DNA of 64,000 bases from Planctomycetaceae bacterium (GCA_012719125.1 JAAYAY010000026.1:1-64000), one strand, 5' to 3'. Positions 52,691 through 62,643 are shown, counted from the first letter of the stretch. Notes: a model not told the origin generated them from the sequence alone. Numbers and translations: made by a program.

Positions 52691-53098
52691 ATGAGTCAGT
52701 TCCGCAACAAGGCGATCGTCACCCTTCTTACGGGTGGCTACCTTCTGGCCGTTACGGTCAGCGGAGCGTTCCATACTCACTCGGGGCCCGGCTGCTGCTC
52801 GGAGCCGAGCGGGGTGGCCATCGACTGTCGCGGACACGTCTGCCATGTGGGACACGCCCACCAGGTGCGAACCGGTTCTCCGCAGGCGTCTGATGCGTTG
52901 GGCGTCAGCGCGGTCGTCGCGTACTTCGATTCGCACTGTCCGATCTGCTCGTTCATGTCGCAGAAGCCGATTCCTGCGTCGATGCTGGTGCATCAGGTCT
53001 CGGCGGAACTGAGGCAACCTCTCGTCCATGTCCGGGCCGTCCCTCCGTCGGACGACGTTCCCTCGACCGTTTTTGGTCGCGGGCCTCCCATTGCGTGA
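52691..53098 (+). CDS. Small His/Cys-rich exported protein (DUF2946-like)
   Basis: This is a 135-residue protein with an N-terminal hydrophobic segment (AIVTLLTGGYLLAVTVSGAF). Clusters of potential metal ligands follow: HTHSGPGCC, DCRGHVCHVGHAHQ, and DSHCPICSFMSQ. The CPxC form after a His-rich stretch resembles DUF2946 proteins linked to copper handling. It lies 211 bp upstream of the DUF1559 gene. Metal binding is inferred. Confidence 0.5.
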   Translation: MSQFRNKAIVTLLTGGYLLAVTVSGAFHTHSGPGCCSEPSGVAIDCRGHVCHVGHAHQVRTGSPQASDALGVSAVVAYFDSHCPICSFMSQKPIPASMLVHQVSAELRQPLVHVRAVPPSDDVPSTVFGRGPPIA

Positions 53099-53309
53099 GC
53101 ATCACTGCCGGATCGGCTGATCTGCTCTTCTTTCCCATCGGGGGAGTCGTGCGCTGCGCGTGACGTCCCTCTGTTCGCTGGGCCGTGGAGCGGTTCCTCG
53201 ATCGCTTTCCTTCCGTCCGTGTGACTGCGGACTGCCCTGCGCGCTCGCAGAGACTGCTTTCGTACTGCCCATTTCATTCTTGTCATTCGTCGAAGTGAGA
53301 GATACTCCC

Positions 53310-54221
53310 ATGCAACGCAAAGGCTTTACGCTTGTCGAACTCCTGGTGGTGATCGCCATCATTGGCATCCTGATCGCCCTGCTGCTCCCGGCCGTGCAAG
53401 CGGCCCGGGAAGCCGCACGGCGAATGTCCTGCACGAACAATCTGAAACAGATCGGGATAGCCCTTCACAACTATCACGACACGCACAAGAAACTGCCCAT
53501 CGGCTGGCTGGGCTTCAACTCCAGCGGCCAAGCCGATTTCGTCGGCAATCCCGGCTGGGCCTGGAGCACGCGGATCCTTCCCTTCATGGAGCAGCAGTCG
53601 CTCTACGACGGCCTGATCGACATGAACCGGCCGGTAGCCGACCCGGCCAACGATCGGGCACGCGTTACGGTGGTGTCGACCTTCCTCTGCCCCTCAGACG
53701 TCGGCAACGACGTTTTCGATCTGAAGGATGCGATCGACGAGGAGACGGAAGGCAGCAACGTCATCACCAAGCTTGCCAAGAGCAACTACCCGGGCGTATT
53801 CGGCACCCAGGATATTCACGCGGTCTGCGAGCAAGGAGCGGCGGGCTACAACGGATGCCAGGGGAACGGCATCTTCCACCTCAACCGCAGTCTCGCCTTT
53901 CGCGATATCACCGACGGCCTGAGCAACACCTTCCTGGTGGGCGAACGCTGGTCGAAATGGGTGTATTCCACCTGGACGGGCGTCGTCCCCGGCGGCTGGC
54001 ACGCGCCGGCGCGGGTGGTGGCCATCGCCTCCGACGAGTTCCCTCCCAACTCGGAGGAGAACGTGGAGCATCAGACCCACAATTTCAGCAGTTACCATCC
54101 GGCCGGAACGAATTTTCTCCTTTCCGACGGACACGTGCAGATGATCACCGAAACCATCGACCTGAGCGTGTATAACGCCCTCTGCACCCGAGCCGGCGGC
54201 GAACCGATCGGCGAATACTGA
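53310..54221 (+). CDS. DUF1559 protein with a type IV pilin-like signal
   Basis: This is a 303-residue protein of a very large planctomycete family. It starts [20 protein letters not shown], a prepilin cleavage and methylation motif with Glu5, followed by [18 protein letters not shown]. The C-terminal part carries the family ending [20 protein letters not shown]. Such proteins are thought to be pseudopilin-like surface or periplasmic components. The ATG at 53310 fits the pilin signal exactly. Confidence 0.95.
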   Translation: MQRKGFTLVELLVVIAIIGILIALLLPAVQAAREAARRMSCTNNLKQIGIALHNYHDTHKKLPIGWLGFNSSGQADFVGNPGWAWSTRILPFMEQQSLYDGLIDMNRPVADPANDRARVTVVSTFLCPSDVGNDVFDLKDAIDEETEGSNVITKLAKSNYPGVFGTQDIHAVCEQGAAGYNGCQGNGIFHLNRSLAFRDITDGLSNTFLVGERWSKWVYSTWTGVVPGGWHAPARVVAIASDEFPPNSEENVEHQTHNFSSYHPAGTNFLLSDGHVQMITETIDLSVYNALCTRAGGEPIGEY

Positions 54222-54288
54222 AACCTGGAATTGAGTCCATTCCGATGCCGGGTCGTGCGGACGGATCATCCGCGCGACCCGGCGTTTC

Positions 54289-54317
54289 TTGGCCCCGGCG
54301 TACGGCCGCGCTACAAT
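54289..54317 (+). promoter_or_regulatory. Candidate sigma70 promoter for the second MoxR-type gene
   Basis: TTGGCC at 54289-54294 and TACAAT at 54312-54317 have a 17-bp spacer and lie 96 bp before the ATPase start codon. Confidence 0.45.
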
Positions 54318-54412
54318 TCCCGCAACGAACGAGCAGAAGCCGTTTTGGCGGGTCAAACATCCGGTTCTGCTGCGACCCCATGCGGCGGACTGTCCCAGGA
54401 TCCCACGGAACG

Positions 54413-55831
54413 ATGAGCACCGCAACCAAACCGACGAACCTTCGCGAGCTGCGCGAAAGTGGCTGGGTGTCCAGAACCGTCAAAGAAGAAATCCGGGAGA
54501 ACTTCCTGCGTGCCCTGAGTGCGGGAGACGATCTGTTTCCCGGTATCGTCGGCTACCAGGACACGGTGATCCCGGAAATCAATATCGGCTTGATTGCAGG
54601 GCACGACCTGCTGTTCCTCGGCGAGAAAGGCCAGGCCAAGAGCCGGCTCATGCGGCTGCTCGTCCGCTTCCTCGACGAAGAGATCCCCTACCTCGACCTG
54701 CCGGGTGCGCCCGTTCACGAAGATCCGCTGGCCCCCATCACTTCGGCGGGTAAGCGAATGCTGGCCGAGCGTCCAGAGGACGAGATCCCCGTCGCCTGGT
54801 GGCATCGCGACGACCGTTACGCCGAGCGGCTCGCACCGGGAACCAAGTTTGCCGACGTGATCGGAGAAATCGATCCCGCCAAACTGGCCCAGGGAACCAG
54901 CATGTCGGCCGAAGACGCCCTCCATTTCGGGCTCATCCCCCGGATGCATCGGGGACTGTTCGCCATCAACGAACTACCGGAACTGGACGAACTGGTCCAG
55001 GTCGGGCTGTTCAATATCCTGGAAGAACGCGACGTCCAGATCCGCGGGTATCCGATCCGCTTCGATCTGGACGTGATGATCCTCTTTTCCGCCAATCCGG
55101 CCACCTACAATCGCAGCGGCAAGGTAATCCCCCAGCTCAAGGACCGCATCGGGTCGGTCATTCACACCCACTATCCGCGCCAACGCGATCTCGGCGTCGA
55201 AATCACCGAGCAGGAAGCCGGAATCGATCTCGGCGGCGAGTTCCCGGTCGCCGTGCCCTACTTCATGCGCGAGATCATCGAGCAGATCAGCATCGTCGCC
55301 CGGCAGTCGAAGTACGTCGATCAGCAATCGGGGGTCAGCGCCCGGCTGAGCATCGCCAACTATCGCGCCATGGTCGCCAGCGCCCGGCAGCGAGCGGCCG
55401 TGCTCGGCGAGCGCCCTGCCGTTCCGCGGATCAGCGACCTGGGCCATCTCGTCTCCACGTCGCTCGGCAAGCTGGAGCTCGACATGATGTCCAGCCACCA
55501 GATGTCCGAGCGGCAGGTGCTCGACGCCATCGTCGCCGAGGCGATTCGCGACGTGTTCGACGAATACGTCGAACGGCACGGCGTCGAAGAGATCGCCGAG
55601 ATCTTCTCGCGCGGCGTGAAAGTCGAAGTCGGCGACCTGCTCCCCTCGGAGCGCTACGCCGACCGCCTCAAGCACGTGCCGCCGGCCTGGGAGAAGGCCT
55701 TTGAAGTCAACGCCTCGAGCGACGCAGCCATGCGGGCGTCGTGCGTCGAATTCGTGCTGGCCGGACTCTACGCCCACGAAACGATCTCGCGTGCCGAACG
55801 TCACGGACGGATCGAGTACGAGTTCTTCTAA
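54413..55831 (+). CDS. AAA+ ATPase of the MoxR/magnesium-chelatase subgroup
   Basis: This is a 472-residue ATPase with Walker [14 protein letters not shown], Walker B-like [20 protein letters not shown], a [15 protein letters not shown] loop, and sensor [22 protein letters not shown]. The C-terminal third is helical ([20 protein letters not shown]). It is longer than the MoxR at 31 kb and belongs to a different branch. Its partner is often a separate VWA-domain protein, but none follows here, so it may work with a distant gene such as the VWA protein at 8.1 kb. Confidence 0.85.
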   Translation: MSTATKPTNLRELRESGWVSRTVKEEIRENFLRALSAGDDLFPGIVGYQDTVIPEINIGLIAGHDLLFLGEKGQAKSRLMRLLVRFLDEEIPYLDLPGAPVHEDPLAPITSAGKRMLAERPEDEIPVAWWHRDDRYAERLAPGTKFADVIGEIDPAKLAQGTSMSAEDALHFGLIPRMHRGLFAINELPELDELVQVGLFNILEERDVQIRGYPIRFDLDVMILFSANPATYNRSGKVIPQLKDRIGSVIHTHYPRQRDLGVEITEQEAGIDLGGEFPVAVPYFMREIIEQISIVARQSKYVDQQSGVSARLSIANYRAMVASARQRAAVLGERPAVPRISDLGHLVSTSLGKLELDMMSSHQMSERQVLDAIVAEAIRDVFDEYVERHGVEEIAEIFSRGVKVEVGDLLPSERYADRLKHVPPAWEKAFEVNASSDAAMRASCVEFVLAGLYAHETISRAERHGRIEYEFF

Positions 55832-55928
55832 ACCGATGCTGAATGGCCTTTCGTGATTCCTGGAGGAGTTCTGGTTGGACAGCGCCGCTTCGGTGCAGTC
55901 TGAGAACCTGAACCCGTTCGAGTGCAGT

Positions 55929-55996
55929 CGTTTAACGCCCAGTCGAAGGCGCCGGACACACTACGGAAGCCGGCGCCTTCGGCTGGGCGTTAAACG
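55929..55996. repeat. 27-bp inverted repeat with attC-like ends
   Basis: Arms 55929-55955 and 55970-55996 are complementary with one mismatch. The outer ends read GTTTAAC (55930-55936) and GTTAAAC (55989-55995), which satisfy the integron attC consensus RYYYAAC and GTTRRRY at a plausible distance. No extrahelical bases typical of attC are evident and no integrase or cassette array is in the window. It may be an ordinary palindrome between convergent genes. Confidence 0.55.
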
Positions 55997-56032
55997 AGCA
56001 ACCCTCAGGAAGTTGCGATTACCAGCGACTGC

Positions 56033-56719
56033 TCAGAACGGCACGTTCAGCGCCCGGCACAGGAACCGCATGAAGGGGCGGCTCGCCGCGAAGTCGTCGG
56101 CCACGACGTCGACGAAATCGCTGCCGAGGACTTCACCCTCGCTCACATCGCGATAGGCGATGAAATCGGTCCGCTTGAGATCCTCGATCAGGGGATGGTC
56201 GGCCGGATAGTCGCGGGGCGCCTTCTTCAGGCTGTCGCCCTCCAGGGTAAAACGTGCCTGGAATCGCTTGTCGTTCTTCGCCCGCCGCCAGCGAGGGCCT
56301 TCTTCGTCGATCGCCTGCCGGATCAGAGCCAGGGCCTCGCGCTCGGGGCGCCATGTGCCGGCGCAGACGAAACACTCCTCCGGAGAAATGTGGACGTAGA
56401 ACCCCGGCGCGTGGACGTCGCGGGCGAACTCGTGCCGAAACTGGATCCCCACGTTCGTCTTGTACGGTTCCGAGTCCTTGGCGAATCGCGTGTCGCGATA
56501 GACCCGCATGAGCGAGCCGCCCAACCGGCGATCGCTGGCAACGAAGTACCTGGAGATCTTCTTCAATCGCGGCGCAAAGGCCCGAATGAACCGCATGCAC
56601 GGTCCCAGCACCTCGCGTTCGTAGCGCTCCTTGTTCTCCCAGAACCACGGCCGGTTGTTGTTGACGGTCAACTCGTCGAGGAATTGGATGAGCGTCGGTT
56701 CAAAACCACTGAACTCCAC
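56033..56719 (-). CDS. DUF2461 protein
   Basis: This is a 228-residue cytoplasmic protein of the DUF2461/TIGR02453 family. It shows LIQFLDELTVNNNRPWFWEN, RYEREVLGPCMRFI, SLMRVYRDTRFAKDSEPYKT and GFYVHISPEECFVCAGTW. The function of the family is unknown. The GTG at 56719 follows AGGAGG at a spacing of 7. Confidence 0.88.
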   Translation of the reverse strand: MEFSGFEPTLIQFLDELTVNNNRPWFWENKERYEREVLGPCMRFIRAFAPRLKKISRYFVASDRRLGGSLMRVYRDTRFAKDSEPYKTNVGIQFRHEFARDVHAPGFYVHISPEECFVCAGTWRPEREALALIRQAIDEEGPRWRRAKNDKRFQARFTLEGDSLKKAPRDYPADHPLIEDLKRTDFIAYRDVSEGEVLGSDFVDVVADDFAASRPFMRFLCRALNVPF

Positions 56720-56799
56720 GGCAAGACCTCCTGCGCTGGATTGCACGAGCGACGTCAGGGAGGCGGCATGCCCTCCAATCATCCGACGCGGCCTCCGGC

Positions 56800-56970
56800 C
56801 GTAACCAAATCCGAAACACGAAATCCGAAACCCTAAACAAATTCAAAACCTGAAATCCGAATGTTTCAAACCTGACGAGCGGACACGCGCTGGATGTTGT
56901 CTCGAGCCTTCCGCGTTTGAGTTTTGGGTTTGTTTCGGATTTTGTGCTTCGTATTTCGGATTTCAAAGGC
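56800..56970. repeat. AATCCGAAA-type inverted repeat region
   Basis: This is the main content of the gap between the DUF2461 and aldolase-like genes. Tandem AAATCCGAAAC-like units near 56807-56860 are mirrored by TTTCGGATTT-like units near 56930-56965, making an imperfect long inverted repeat. It is locally AT-richer than the coding sequence. Confidence 0.5.
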
Positions 56971-57005
56971 GCTCGTATGCCGCGCGCATCTTGTAACTGA
57001 AGACG

Positions 57006-58178
57006 CTAGCCAATGATCCGCTTCCACTTCTCGATGTTCCACATGGCCTTCTCGGCCGGCGTCATCTTGCTGAAGTCGGGATCGGACTCGTGCCGAGCGC
57101 TTGCCGCAGCGCGGGCTGCCGGAGCTGCTCGGTGCGGCTTCGAGCCCGAGCCGCTGTAAGCGCTCGACGTGGACGTCCACTGGAGGTCGTCGTCCAGCGG
57201 TCGGTAAGGCTGGATGCCCAGCCGCTGCAAGTCGCCGTGGTAGGCGCGGACCGCTTCGGCCGGCAGGATCTCGTCGTCGGCCACGGCGCGGAGATAACGC
57301 ACAAAGGAGAGCTGGTGCTCCGAATTGTTGATCTTCCGGCCGTAAAGAGCCACCCGGGCACCGTACTTCTTCGCTTCCCACAACATTTGGAACGCATCGA
57401 ACGTGGTACCCGACGAGCCGCCGAGGATGCCGACGACCAGCGACTTGTCGTATCGAGCCAGCGATTCGATCGCCTTGGGGCCGTGGTAGGGGATCTTCAG
57501 GAAGAGAGGGCGGCCCGAACTGGTCACGCCCGCCAGCGTGCGGACGATATGATCGTTGATGAACCGGGCCAGGTCCTGCGGAGCATGCTCGCCCGGTGCG
57601 TTCGGGTCGAAAACCTCGAGAAAGTGGCGAAAGCCCTTCCGCTCCGCCTCCAGGCGAAACTCCTTGTATTTCTCCAACGTCGCGTGGTCGAGGTTGACGT
57701 CGTTGTTGAAGGTGACCGAGTAGAGGCCCAGATCGGCCCCCAGGCCGCGTTCAGAACCGCTGCACTCGACTTTTCCGCACATGATGTGGTCGAGTGTGGC
57801 CGAGCGGAAAGGTTGGGAGGGCTGGGAACCGTAGCGGCCCGAACCGGCCGCCAGCCAGATGTCGCTGGTGTCGTTGGCGCGGCAGGCGGGCGTGATATGG
57901 CTGGAATCGAACAGCCGCTCGCGGATGGTCAGGATCTCGCTCGTGCTGGCGCTCATCAACATGATGTCGACCAGGCCCTGGGCGACGATCTCGCGGATGA
58001 GATCGCGGTATTCGTCGAGCGTGCGAAAATGGGCCTCGTCGGAGTGGTGCTCGGGGCTCTTGCCCGGCGATGCCAGTCCAAACGCCATATCGGCGTCCTT
58101 GGCGTCGGCGAGGATGAAATCGCGGCAGGACGAATCGGCGAGGATGCGGGCGATTTTCTGATCGAGTGATTTCTGCAT
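57006..58178 (-). CDS. Class I aldolase-like (DeoC/FbaB-type) barrel protein
   Basis: This is a 390-residue cytoplasmic protein with alternating beta strands and helices. The blocks are RDFILADAKDADMAFGLASP, LVDIMLMSASTSEILTIRER, VTFNNDVNLDHATLEKYKEF, RHFLEVFDPNAPGEHAPQDL, GRPLFLKIPYHGPKAIESLA and LVVGILGGSSGTTFDAF. The Lys in LFLKIPYHG sits where the Schiff-base Lys lies in DhnA/LsrF-type aldolases, and the GGSSGTT turn is a phosphate site. The substrate is unknown. The C-terminal 70 residues are Ser/Ala-rich with a final helix. Confidence 0.65.
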   Translation of the reverse strand: MQKSLDQKIARILADSSCRDFILADAKDADMAFGLASPGKSPEHHSDEAHFRTLDEYRDLIREIVAQGLVDIMLMSASTSEILTIRERLFDSSHITPACRANDTSDIWLAAGSGRYGSQPSQPFRSATLDHIMCGKVECSGSERGLGADLGLYSVTFNNDVNLDHATLEKYKEFRLEAERKGFRHFLEVFDPNAPGEHAPQDLARFINDHIVRTLAGVTSSGRPLFLKIPYHGPKAIESLARYDKSLVVGILGGSSGTTFDAFQMLWEAKKYGARVALYGRKINNSEHQLSFVRYLRAVADDEILPAEAVRAYHGDLQRLGIQPYRPLDDDLQWTSTSSAYSGSGSKPHRAAPAARAAASARHESDPDFSKMTPAEKAMWNIEKWKRIIG

Positions 58179-58378
58179 GGGGTCCGGCTCCGGCACGGTT
58201 GATTCAAGCGAGTCCTCAAGTATACACCGCAGACGCGGATCGATTCCACGGGAATTGGCCGGTTCCCGGCGACTCCCCGGGGACTTGTTCAATCCGCCGT
58301 CCGGCCCGTGTAGAATCGGGTTTTCGGCCGTGCCGGCCCCGCCTGTGACCTCAGAAACGCTCCCTCGGAGATCCCCTG

Positions 58379-60448
58379 ATGCGAGACTTCAGCTACTCGA
58401 TTCTGTTCGTTCTCCTGGCCTTTTCCGGTCTATCCGCTGAAACGACCCTCTACGTGGCCCCCAGCGGCCGGGACTCCAACCCCGGTACCCGGCAGGCCCC
58501 GCTCGCCACCCTGGCCGCTGCCCGAGATCGAGTCCGCCAGGTCAAGGCCGAGCAGCCGGGCGAGGCGATCCAGGTCGTGTTCGCCTCAGGAACCTACATT
58601 CTCTCGGAACCGGTCCGGTTCACCGCCCAGGATTCCGGCTCTGCACAAGCCCCGATTGTCTATCGGGCCTGGCCCGACGCAGAGGTCCGCTTCACGGGGG
58701 GCGTGACCGTCGGCGACTGGGGACCGGTGACCGATCAGGCCATTCTGGACCGGCTGCCGGAAGTCTCGCGGGCCCAGGTGCGAGTGGCCGATCTGAAAGC
58801 CCAGGGAATCACCAATTACGGCAAGCTGGCCGCGCACGGCTTCTCTGCCGGCAGCCCGGCCGCCGAGGCCGAGTTGTTCTACGACGACCAGCCCATGACC
58901 CTGGCCCGCTGGCCGAACGAGGGCTTTCGCGGTGTCGAAGCAACCGAAGGTCTGGAGCGTGTGAAGGTCGATACCGACCGGCTCGCTCGCTGGGTCGAAG
59001 AGACCGACCCCTGGGTATTTGCCTACTGGCATCACGACTGGGCCGAACTGCACGAACCGATTGCCGGGATCGACGCCGGCGCCCAGGTGCTGATCCGCTC
59101 GGAGAAGATCAAGCCCGTCTACGGCATCACCGAGGGCCGGGCCCGATGGTACGCCTACAACCTGCTGAGCGAGCTCGACCAGCCGGGCGAGTTCTACCTC
59201 GACCGGGCCGCCGGACGGCTCTACTTCTGGCCGCCCGTGCCCGATGGCCCCGTGCCCGACGGCCGGGCCGTGCTCTCCCTGTCCGACGGAATCCTCCAGG
59301 CCGAGGAGTTGTCGCACGTGACGTTCCAGGGCATCGTGATGGAGGCATGCCGGGCGACCGCCGTCTCGATCAAGGGCGGAACCGAATGCCGCGTCGTGGG
59401 CTGCACGATCCGCAACGTGGGGCATCGAGCCGTGTCGGCCTCAGGCGGCACGAAACACGAGGTCTACGGCTGCGACGTCTACTACTGCGGCGAAGGCGGC
59501 ATCGGCCTTTCGGGCGGCGATCGCCCCACGCTCACACCGGCCGGCCACAACGCCGAGAACAACCACGTTCACCACTACTCCCGCCGGGCGCGGACCTACA
59601 AGACCGGCGTGAGCGTCAGCGGCGTGGGCAACCGCATCGCTCACAACCTGGTGCACGACGGCCCCCACATGGCCCTTTCGGCCGGTGGAAACGACCATGT
59701 CGTCGAACTGAACGAGATCCACAACGTCGTCTACGAGAGCGGCGACGCGGGCGCCTACTATGTGGGCCGCGACTGGACCCAGCGGGGCAACGTCCTCCGC
59801 CACAACTACTGGCACGATATCCTGGGCGGCACGGGCTACGGCGGCATGACCATCTACCTCGACGACCAGCACTGCGGCCACACCATCGGCGGCAACGTGT
59901 TCGAACGCTGCCACCAGGCCGTGTTCATCGGCGGAGGCGACGACAACATCGTCACCAACAACGTGTTTCTGAACTGCCGCCGTGCGGCCCATATCGACAA
60001 CCGCGGCATGGGCTGGCAGAAAGCGGCCACCGACGATCCCAACGGGACCCTCCGCCAAGGGCTGCGGGCCATGCCCATCGACAGCGACCTGTGGAAGCGG
60101 CGCTATCCCACCTTGGCCGGCATTCTGGACGACGAGCCGAACATCCCCAAGCGTAACGTGTTCGCCCACAATATCAGCGCCGGCGGCACCTGGAATCACA
60201 TCCACGAGGGCACGCGGCAGTACCAGACGATCGAAGACAACCTCGTCTTCGACGACGATCCGGACTGGATTCGGCTGATCAAGGACGGCAGCGGCAAACT
60301 CGTGAAGATCGAATTCAAGGGCCCTGCGGCGGTGGAGAAGATCGGCTTCCAAACTATTCCGGTCGAGAAGATCGGTGTCTATCCGGACGAGCGGCGGGCC
60401 AGTTGGCCGGTGGAACATCCGGTGCGGGTGGTGACGATGCCGGAGTAG
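58379..60448 (+). CDS. Secreted right-handed beta-helix protein, GH141-like
   Basis: This is a 689-residue protein with a signal peptide (SILFVLLAFSGLSA). The first domain reads LYVAPSGRDSNPGTRQAPLA, then TLAAARDRVRQVKA, typical of beta-helix lyases and of GH141 (reported to include alpha-L-fucosidase and xylanase activities). Parallel beta-helix rungs follow from about residue 310 to 540 (HVTFQGIVMEACRATAVSIK, CRVVGCTIRNVGHRAVSASG, TIGGNVFERCHQAVFIGGGD). Many His/Asp residues line the groove (HHYSRRARTYK, NYWHDILGG). GGAG precedes the ATG. It is probably a polysaccharide-active enzyme. Confidence 0.8.
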   Translation: MRDFSYSILFVLLAFSGLSAETTLYVAPSGRDSNPGTRQAPLATLAAARDRVRQVKAEQPGEAIQVVFASGTYILSEPVRFTAQDSGSAQAPIVYRAWPDAEVRFTGGVTVGDWGPVTDQAILDRLPEVSRAQVRVADLKAQGITNYGKLAAHGFSAGSPAAEAELFYDDQPMTLARWPNEGFRGVEATEGLERVKVDTDRLARWVEETDPWVFAYWHHDWAELHEPIAGIDAGAQVLIRSEKIKPVYGITEGRARWYAYNLLSELDQPGEFYLDRAAGRLYFWPPVPDGPVPDGRAVLSLSDGILQAEELSHVTFQGIVMEACRATAVSIKGGTECRVVGCTIRNVGHRAVSASGGTKHEVYGCDVYYCGEGGIGLSGGDRPTLTPAGHNAENNHVHHYSRRARTYKTGVSVSGVGNRIAHNLVHDGPHMALSAGGNDHVVELNEIHNVVYESGDAGAYYVGRDWTQRGNVLRHNYWHDILGGTGYGGMTIYLDDQHCGHTIGGNVFERCHQAVFIGGGDDNIVTNNVFLNCRRAAHIDNRGMGWQKAATDDPNGTLRQGLRAMPIDSDLWKRRYPTLAGILDDEPNIPKRNVFAHNISAGGTWNHIHEGTRQYQTIEDNLVFDDDPDWIRLIKDGSGKLVKIEFKGPAAVEKIGFQTIPVEKIGVYPDERRASWPVEHPVRVVTMPE

Positions 60449-60456
60449 GTCAGCGT

Positions 60457-60798
60457 TCAGTGAACTTCGTCTGGCTCGGGCGATCCGAAGTTGTTCACAC
60501 GCTCTTCGAGCCAACGTTTTAGGGACACTTGGCTCTCGGCGGACGGCTTTCCGAAGATGAGATTCTCGACGCTGATATCCTCGTCCAGCAGGGGCCAGTG
60601 GATTCCTCGTCCATTGCCGATGAGTCGCCAATTCATGCGTTCGTCCAGAGTCGCATGACGAAGCCGCGGGTACCACGACAACGGCGCGGAGATCGTCCGA
60701 CCGTCTGATAGTTCCACGCTCAGAGCATCGTCAGTGACCACTAGTGTTACCGCAAGGACATTCTGTGTGTCACGCGTTGAAGAACTCATTCCAGGCAC
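60457..60798 (-). CDS. DUF2442 protein
   Basis: This is a 113-residue protein with the DUF2442 pattern VTDDALSVELSDGRTISAPL, then SWYPRLRHATLDERMNWRLI and GRGIHWPLLDEDISVENLI. It overlaps the DUF4160 gene end by about 29 bp. The two families often occur as a pair and have been suspected to form a toxin-antitoxin-like module; this is not proven. ATGs at 60798 or 60789 are equally possible. Confidence 0.85.
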   Translation of the reverse strand: MPGMSSSTRDTQNVLAVTLVVTDDALSVELSDGRTISAPLSWYPRLRHATLDERMNWRLIGNGRGIHWPLLDEDISVENLIFGKPSAESQVSLKRWLEERVNNFGSPEPDEVH

Positions 60799-61006
60799 CT
60801 GTCAATTGGTCGTGGTGTTCGGTCACAATCTGTTCGATTCGACGGAGTTCTCTGGCTGAAAAACGGCAACTACGTTCCAGGCGTGTGGGATTGAGCCAGT
60901 ACTTCGCTTCGCTCTCGTCACGTTCGACGTGAACGTGTGGCGGCTCATCACCGTCGCCGGAGTAGAAGAAGAACCTGTATGGGCCGCTTCTCAGGATGGT
61001 GGGCAT
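60770..61006 (-). CDS. DUF4160 protein
   Basis: This 78-residue protein reads MPTILRSGPYRFFFYSGDGD, then EPPHVHVERDESEAKYWLNP and LERSCRFSARELRRIEQIV, the typical DUF4160 layout with conserved PPHVHV. It is the upstream gene of the DUF2442 pair. The chosen ATG matches the usual family start, though the frame is open 17 codons further. Confidence 0.85.
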   Translation of the reverse strand: MPTILRSGPYRFFFYSGDGDEPPHVHVERDESEAKYWLNPTRLERSCRFSARELRRIEQIVTEHHDQLTGAWNEFFNA

Positions 61007-61340
61007 TCCTTCACCGTGTGCACATAGCAGGTCGGATTCGGTAGCCACGGCTAACAACTGACCTGAGCATGTTTGACAATTCCATCAAGGAAATCAGGAG
61101 CCATCCCCACGACAACCAACAATACCCCTGTCGATCCCTCCCTGTCAATCTGAGGTTTGCTCGGTCATTTTCGTTTGAAATGGTCAAGGTTGACCAGGCC
61201 AGGCCCATACCCGGCATAGACCAGAAATCCCCGATCGGTCGTCGCGTTCCAACAGGCTCCCCACCGGGCACAAACGTCTTGGCCCGCCGTTGTGGATTGG
61301 CTTGCCGGTCGATCCATCGGCGGTTCCCAGGGGCCTGCAA

Positions 61341-61529
61341 GCGATTCTCCCGCCAAACGAGCCAGTGGCTTGCCAAACGGCCGAGATCTTCCGATCCTGG
61401 AAGGCAGCCTTTCAGGCACACAACCTGAAGGAAAGCCCGACTTTCGTCGGCTGCCATGCCCGCCGACAGTGCTCGCCTTTCACGATGAGAAGTGACACAC
61501 AATGCAGTTCCTTCGATTTGCCGCTTTGG
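61341..61529 (+). repeat. 189-bp dispersed repeat, copy B (orphan gene leader)
   Basis: This is the second copy of the segment at 7934-8122, about 90% identical and gap-free. It keeps the ATG (61502) and the codons for MQFLRFAA but then runs into the 3' end of the AraC gene, with no propeller gene. It is probably the remnant of a lost paralogue or a mobile leader. The remaining bases of 61007-61538 hold nothing else I recognise. Confidence 0.85.
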
Positions 61530-61538
61530 CAAGGCTGT

Positions 61539-62294
61539 TTAATGCACAACATATCTCCGCCGGCGATACTCCGAAGGACTCACGCCGATGTGGCGGCGGA
61601 ACTGGCGGGCGAAGTAGTTGGGCTCGTTGAAGCCGCATTCCAACGCGATCTCCGTCACGCTCAGACGACTGCCGCTCAAAAGATCGGCTGCGGCCTGGAG
61701 ACGCACGCTGAGAATGAACTGCAAGGGAGACCTTCCCAGGAGCCTGTGGAACGTTCGGCGAAACTGGCTCGGTGAAAGATGGCAGGCCCGGGCCAGGCCG
61801 TCCAGGTCGATCGTGCGGGAATAGTCGCGGCAGATGATATCGAGGGCCGGCATCATCTTGTTGAAGGGATGTAGACGCGGGTTTGCCTTGCCCAGCTTTC
61901 GCGTGATTCCCTTCAACCCGACCACGCTGCCGTCCTTCCCATAGAGCGGCAGCTTCGTTGTGCAGAACCAGGAGACGCCGCCGTCTTCGTCGAGCATCAA
62001 TTCCACGCGTTCGTGGATCGGCTTGCCGCCCTCGATCACGATCCGGTCGTCGGCGTGGAAGGCGTCGGCAATGCCCTTTGGAAAGAAGTCCGAGCCGCTC
62101 CTGCCGATGACCGTCTCGAAGCTGTCTTGTCTCAGCAACCTCAACAGCGCCTGATTTCCCAGCATCATCCGCGACTGGAGGTCCTTGACGAAGAAGCAAA
62201 CCTCCGGCAGGTGGTCGAACAGCGACTCAAACTCCCCCCGGTTTCTCAGCGAGGCGACGAACGCCTCGCTGGCAACTTGGCTCCCGGTGCTCAT
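61539..62294 (-). CDS. PAS-AraC transcriptional regulator
   Basis: This is a 251-residue regulator. An N-terminal PAS domain (FESLFDHLPEVCFFVKDLQS, ELMLDEDGGVSWFCTTKLPL, GLKGITRKLGK) is joined to two AraC helix-turn-helix units (SRTIDLDGLARACHLSPSQF and RLSVTEIALECGFNEPNYFA, then FARQFRRHIGVSPSEYRRRR). The PAS domain presumably senses a small molecule or redox state. Planctomycete genes of this form often lie by carbohydrate genes, but the target here is not evident. The start ATG at 62294 has a weak GGGGA upstream. Confidence 0.92.
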   Translation of the reverse strand: MSTGSQVASEAFVASLRNRGEFESLFDHLPEVCFFVKDLQSRMMLGNQALLRLLRQDSFETVIGRSGSDFFPKGIADAFHADDRIVIEGGKPIHERVELMLDEDGGVSWFCTTKLPLYGKDGSVVGLKGITRKLGKANPRLHPFNKMMPALDIICRDYSRTIDLDGLARACHLSPSQFRRTFHRLLGRSPLQFILSVRLQAAADLLSGSRLSVTEIALECGFNEPNYFARQFRRHIGVSPSEYRRRRYVVH

Positions 62295-62481
62295 GGGACT
62301 ATCCCCGGAATGCGCGTTTTGTGCTAGATATCGCTCGTTTTCACCGAGATATCGATAATCCGGAATGCTATTTTAGCAGCGTCGCACTCAAGATGGCAAC
62401 CGAGAGGCTCTTGCCATAGAATGGGGGCGGGTTGTCGCAACCGAGTCTCAGCTCTTGTTGCCTGAGGGCCCTGCCGTTCCC

Positions 62482-62614
62482 AGGAGAACTGCAAAGTCCT
62501 CTTGTGGCAAGGAAAGCAGCAGGCACTCTCCGAGCGCCGCTGGCGGAAAATCGGGATTCCGGCAGTTCTGCGGACGGCACGGCGGAGCGTGCCTGCTACT
62601 TTGCAGTTCCCCTG
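62482..62614 (+). repeat. 133-bp hairpin element, copy 3
   Basis: Nearly identical to 24379-24511: same length, ends AGGAGAACTGCAAAGT and ACTTTGCAGTTCCCCT, same orientation. It ends only 29 bp before the start codon of the SUMF1-domain gene, so it lies within the leader or promoter. Confidence 0.85.
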
Positions 62615-62643
62615 CTGCCGTTCCGCCGGAGGTGGACGTATTC

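Noticed and set aside
62482-62614. CRISPR repeat
   Set aside because: The three copies are tens of kilobases apart, longer than CRISPR repeats, with no spacer pattern or cas gene.
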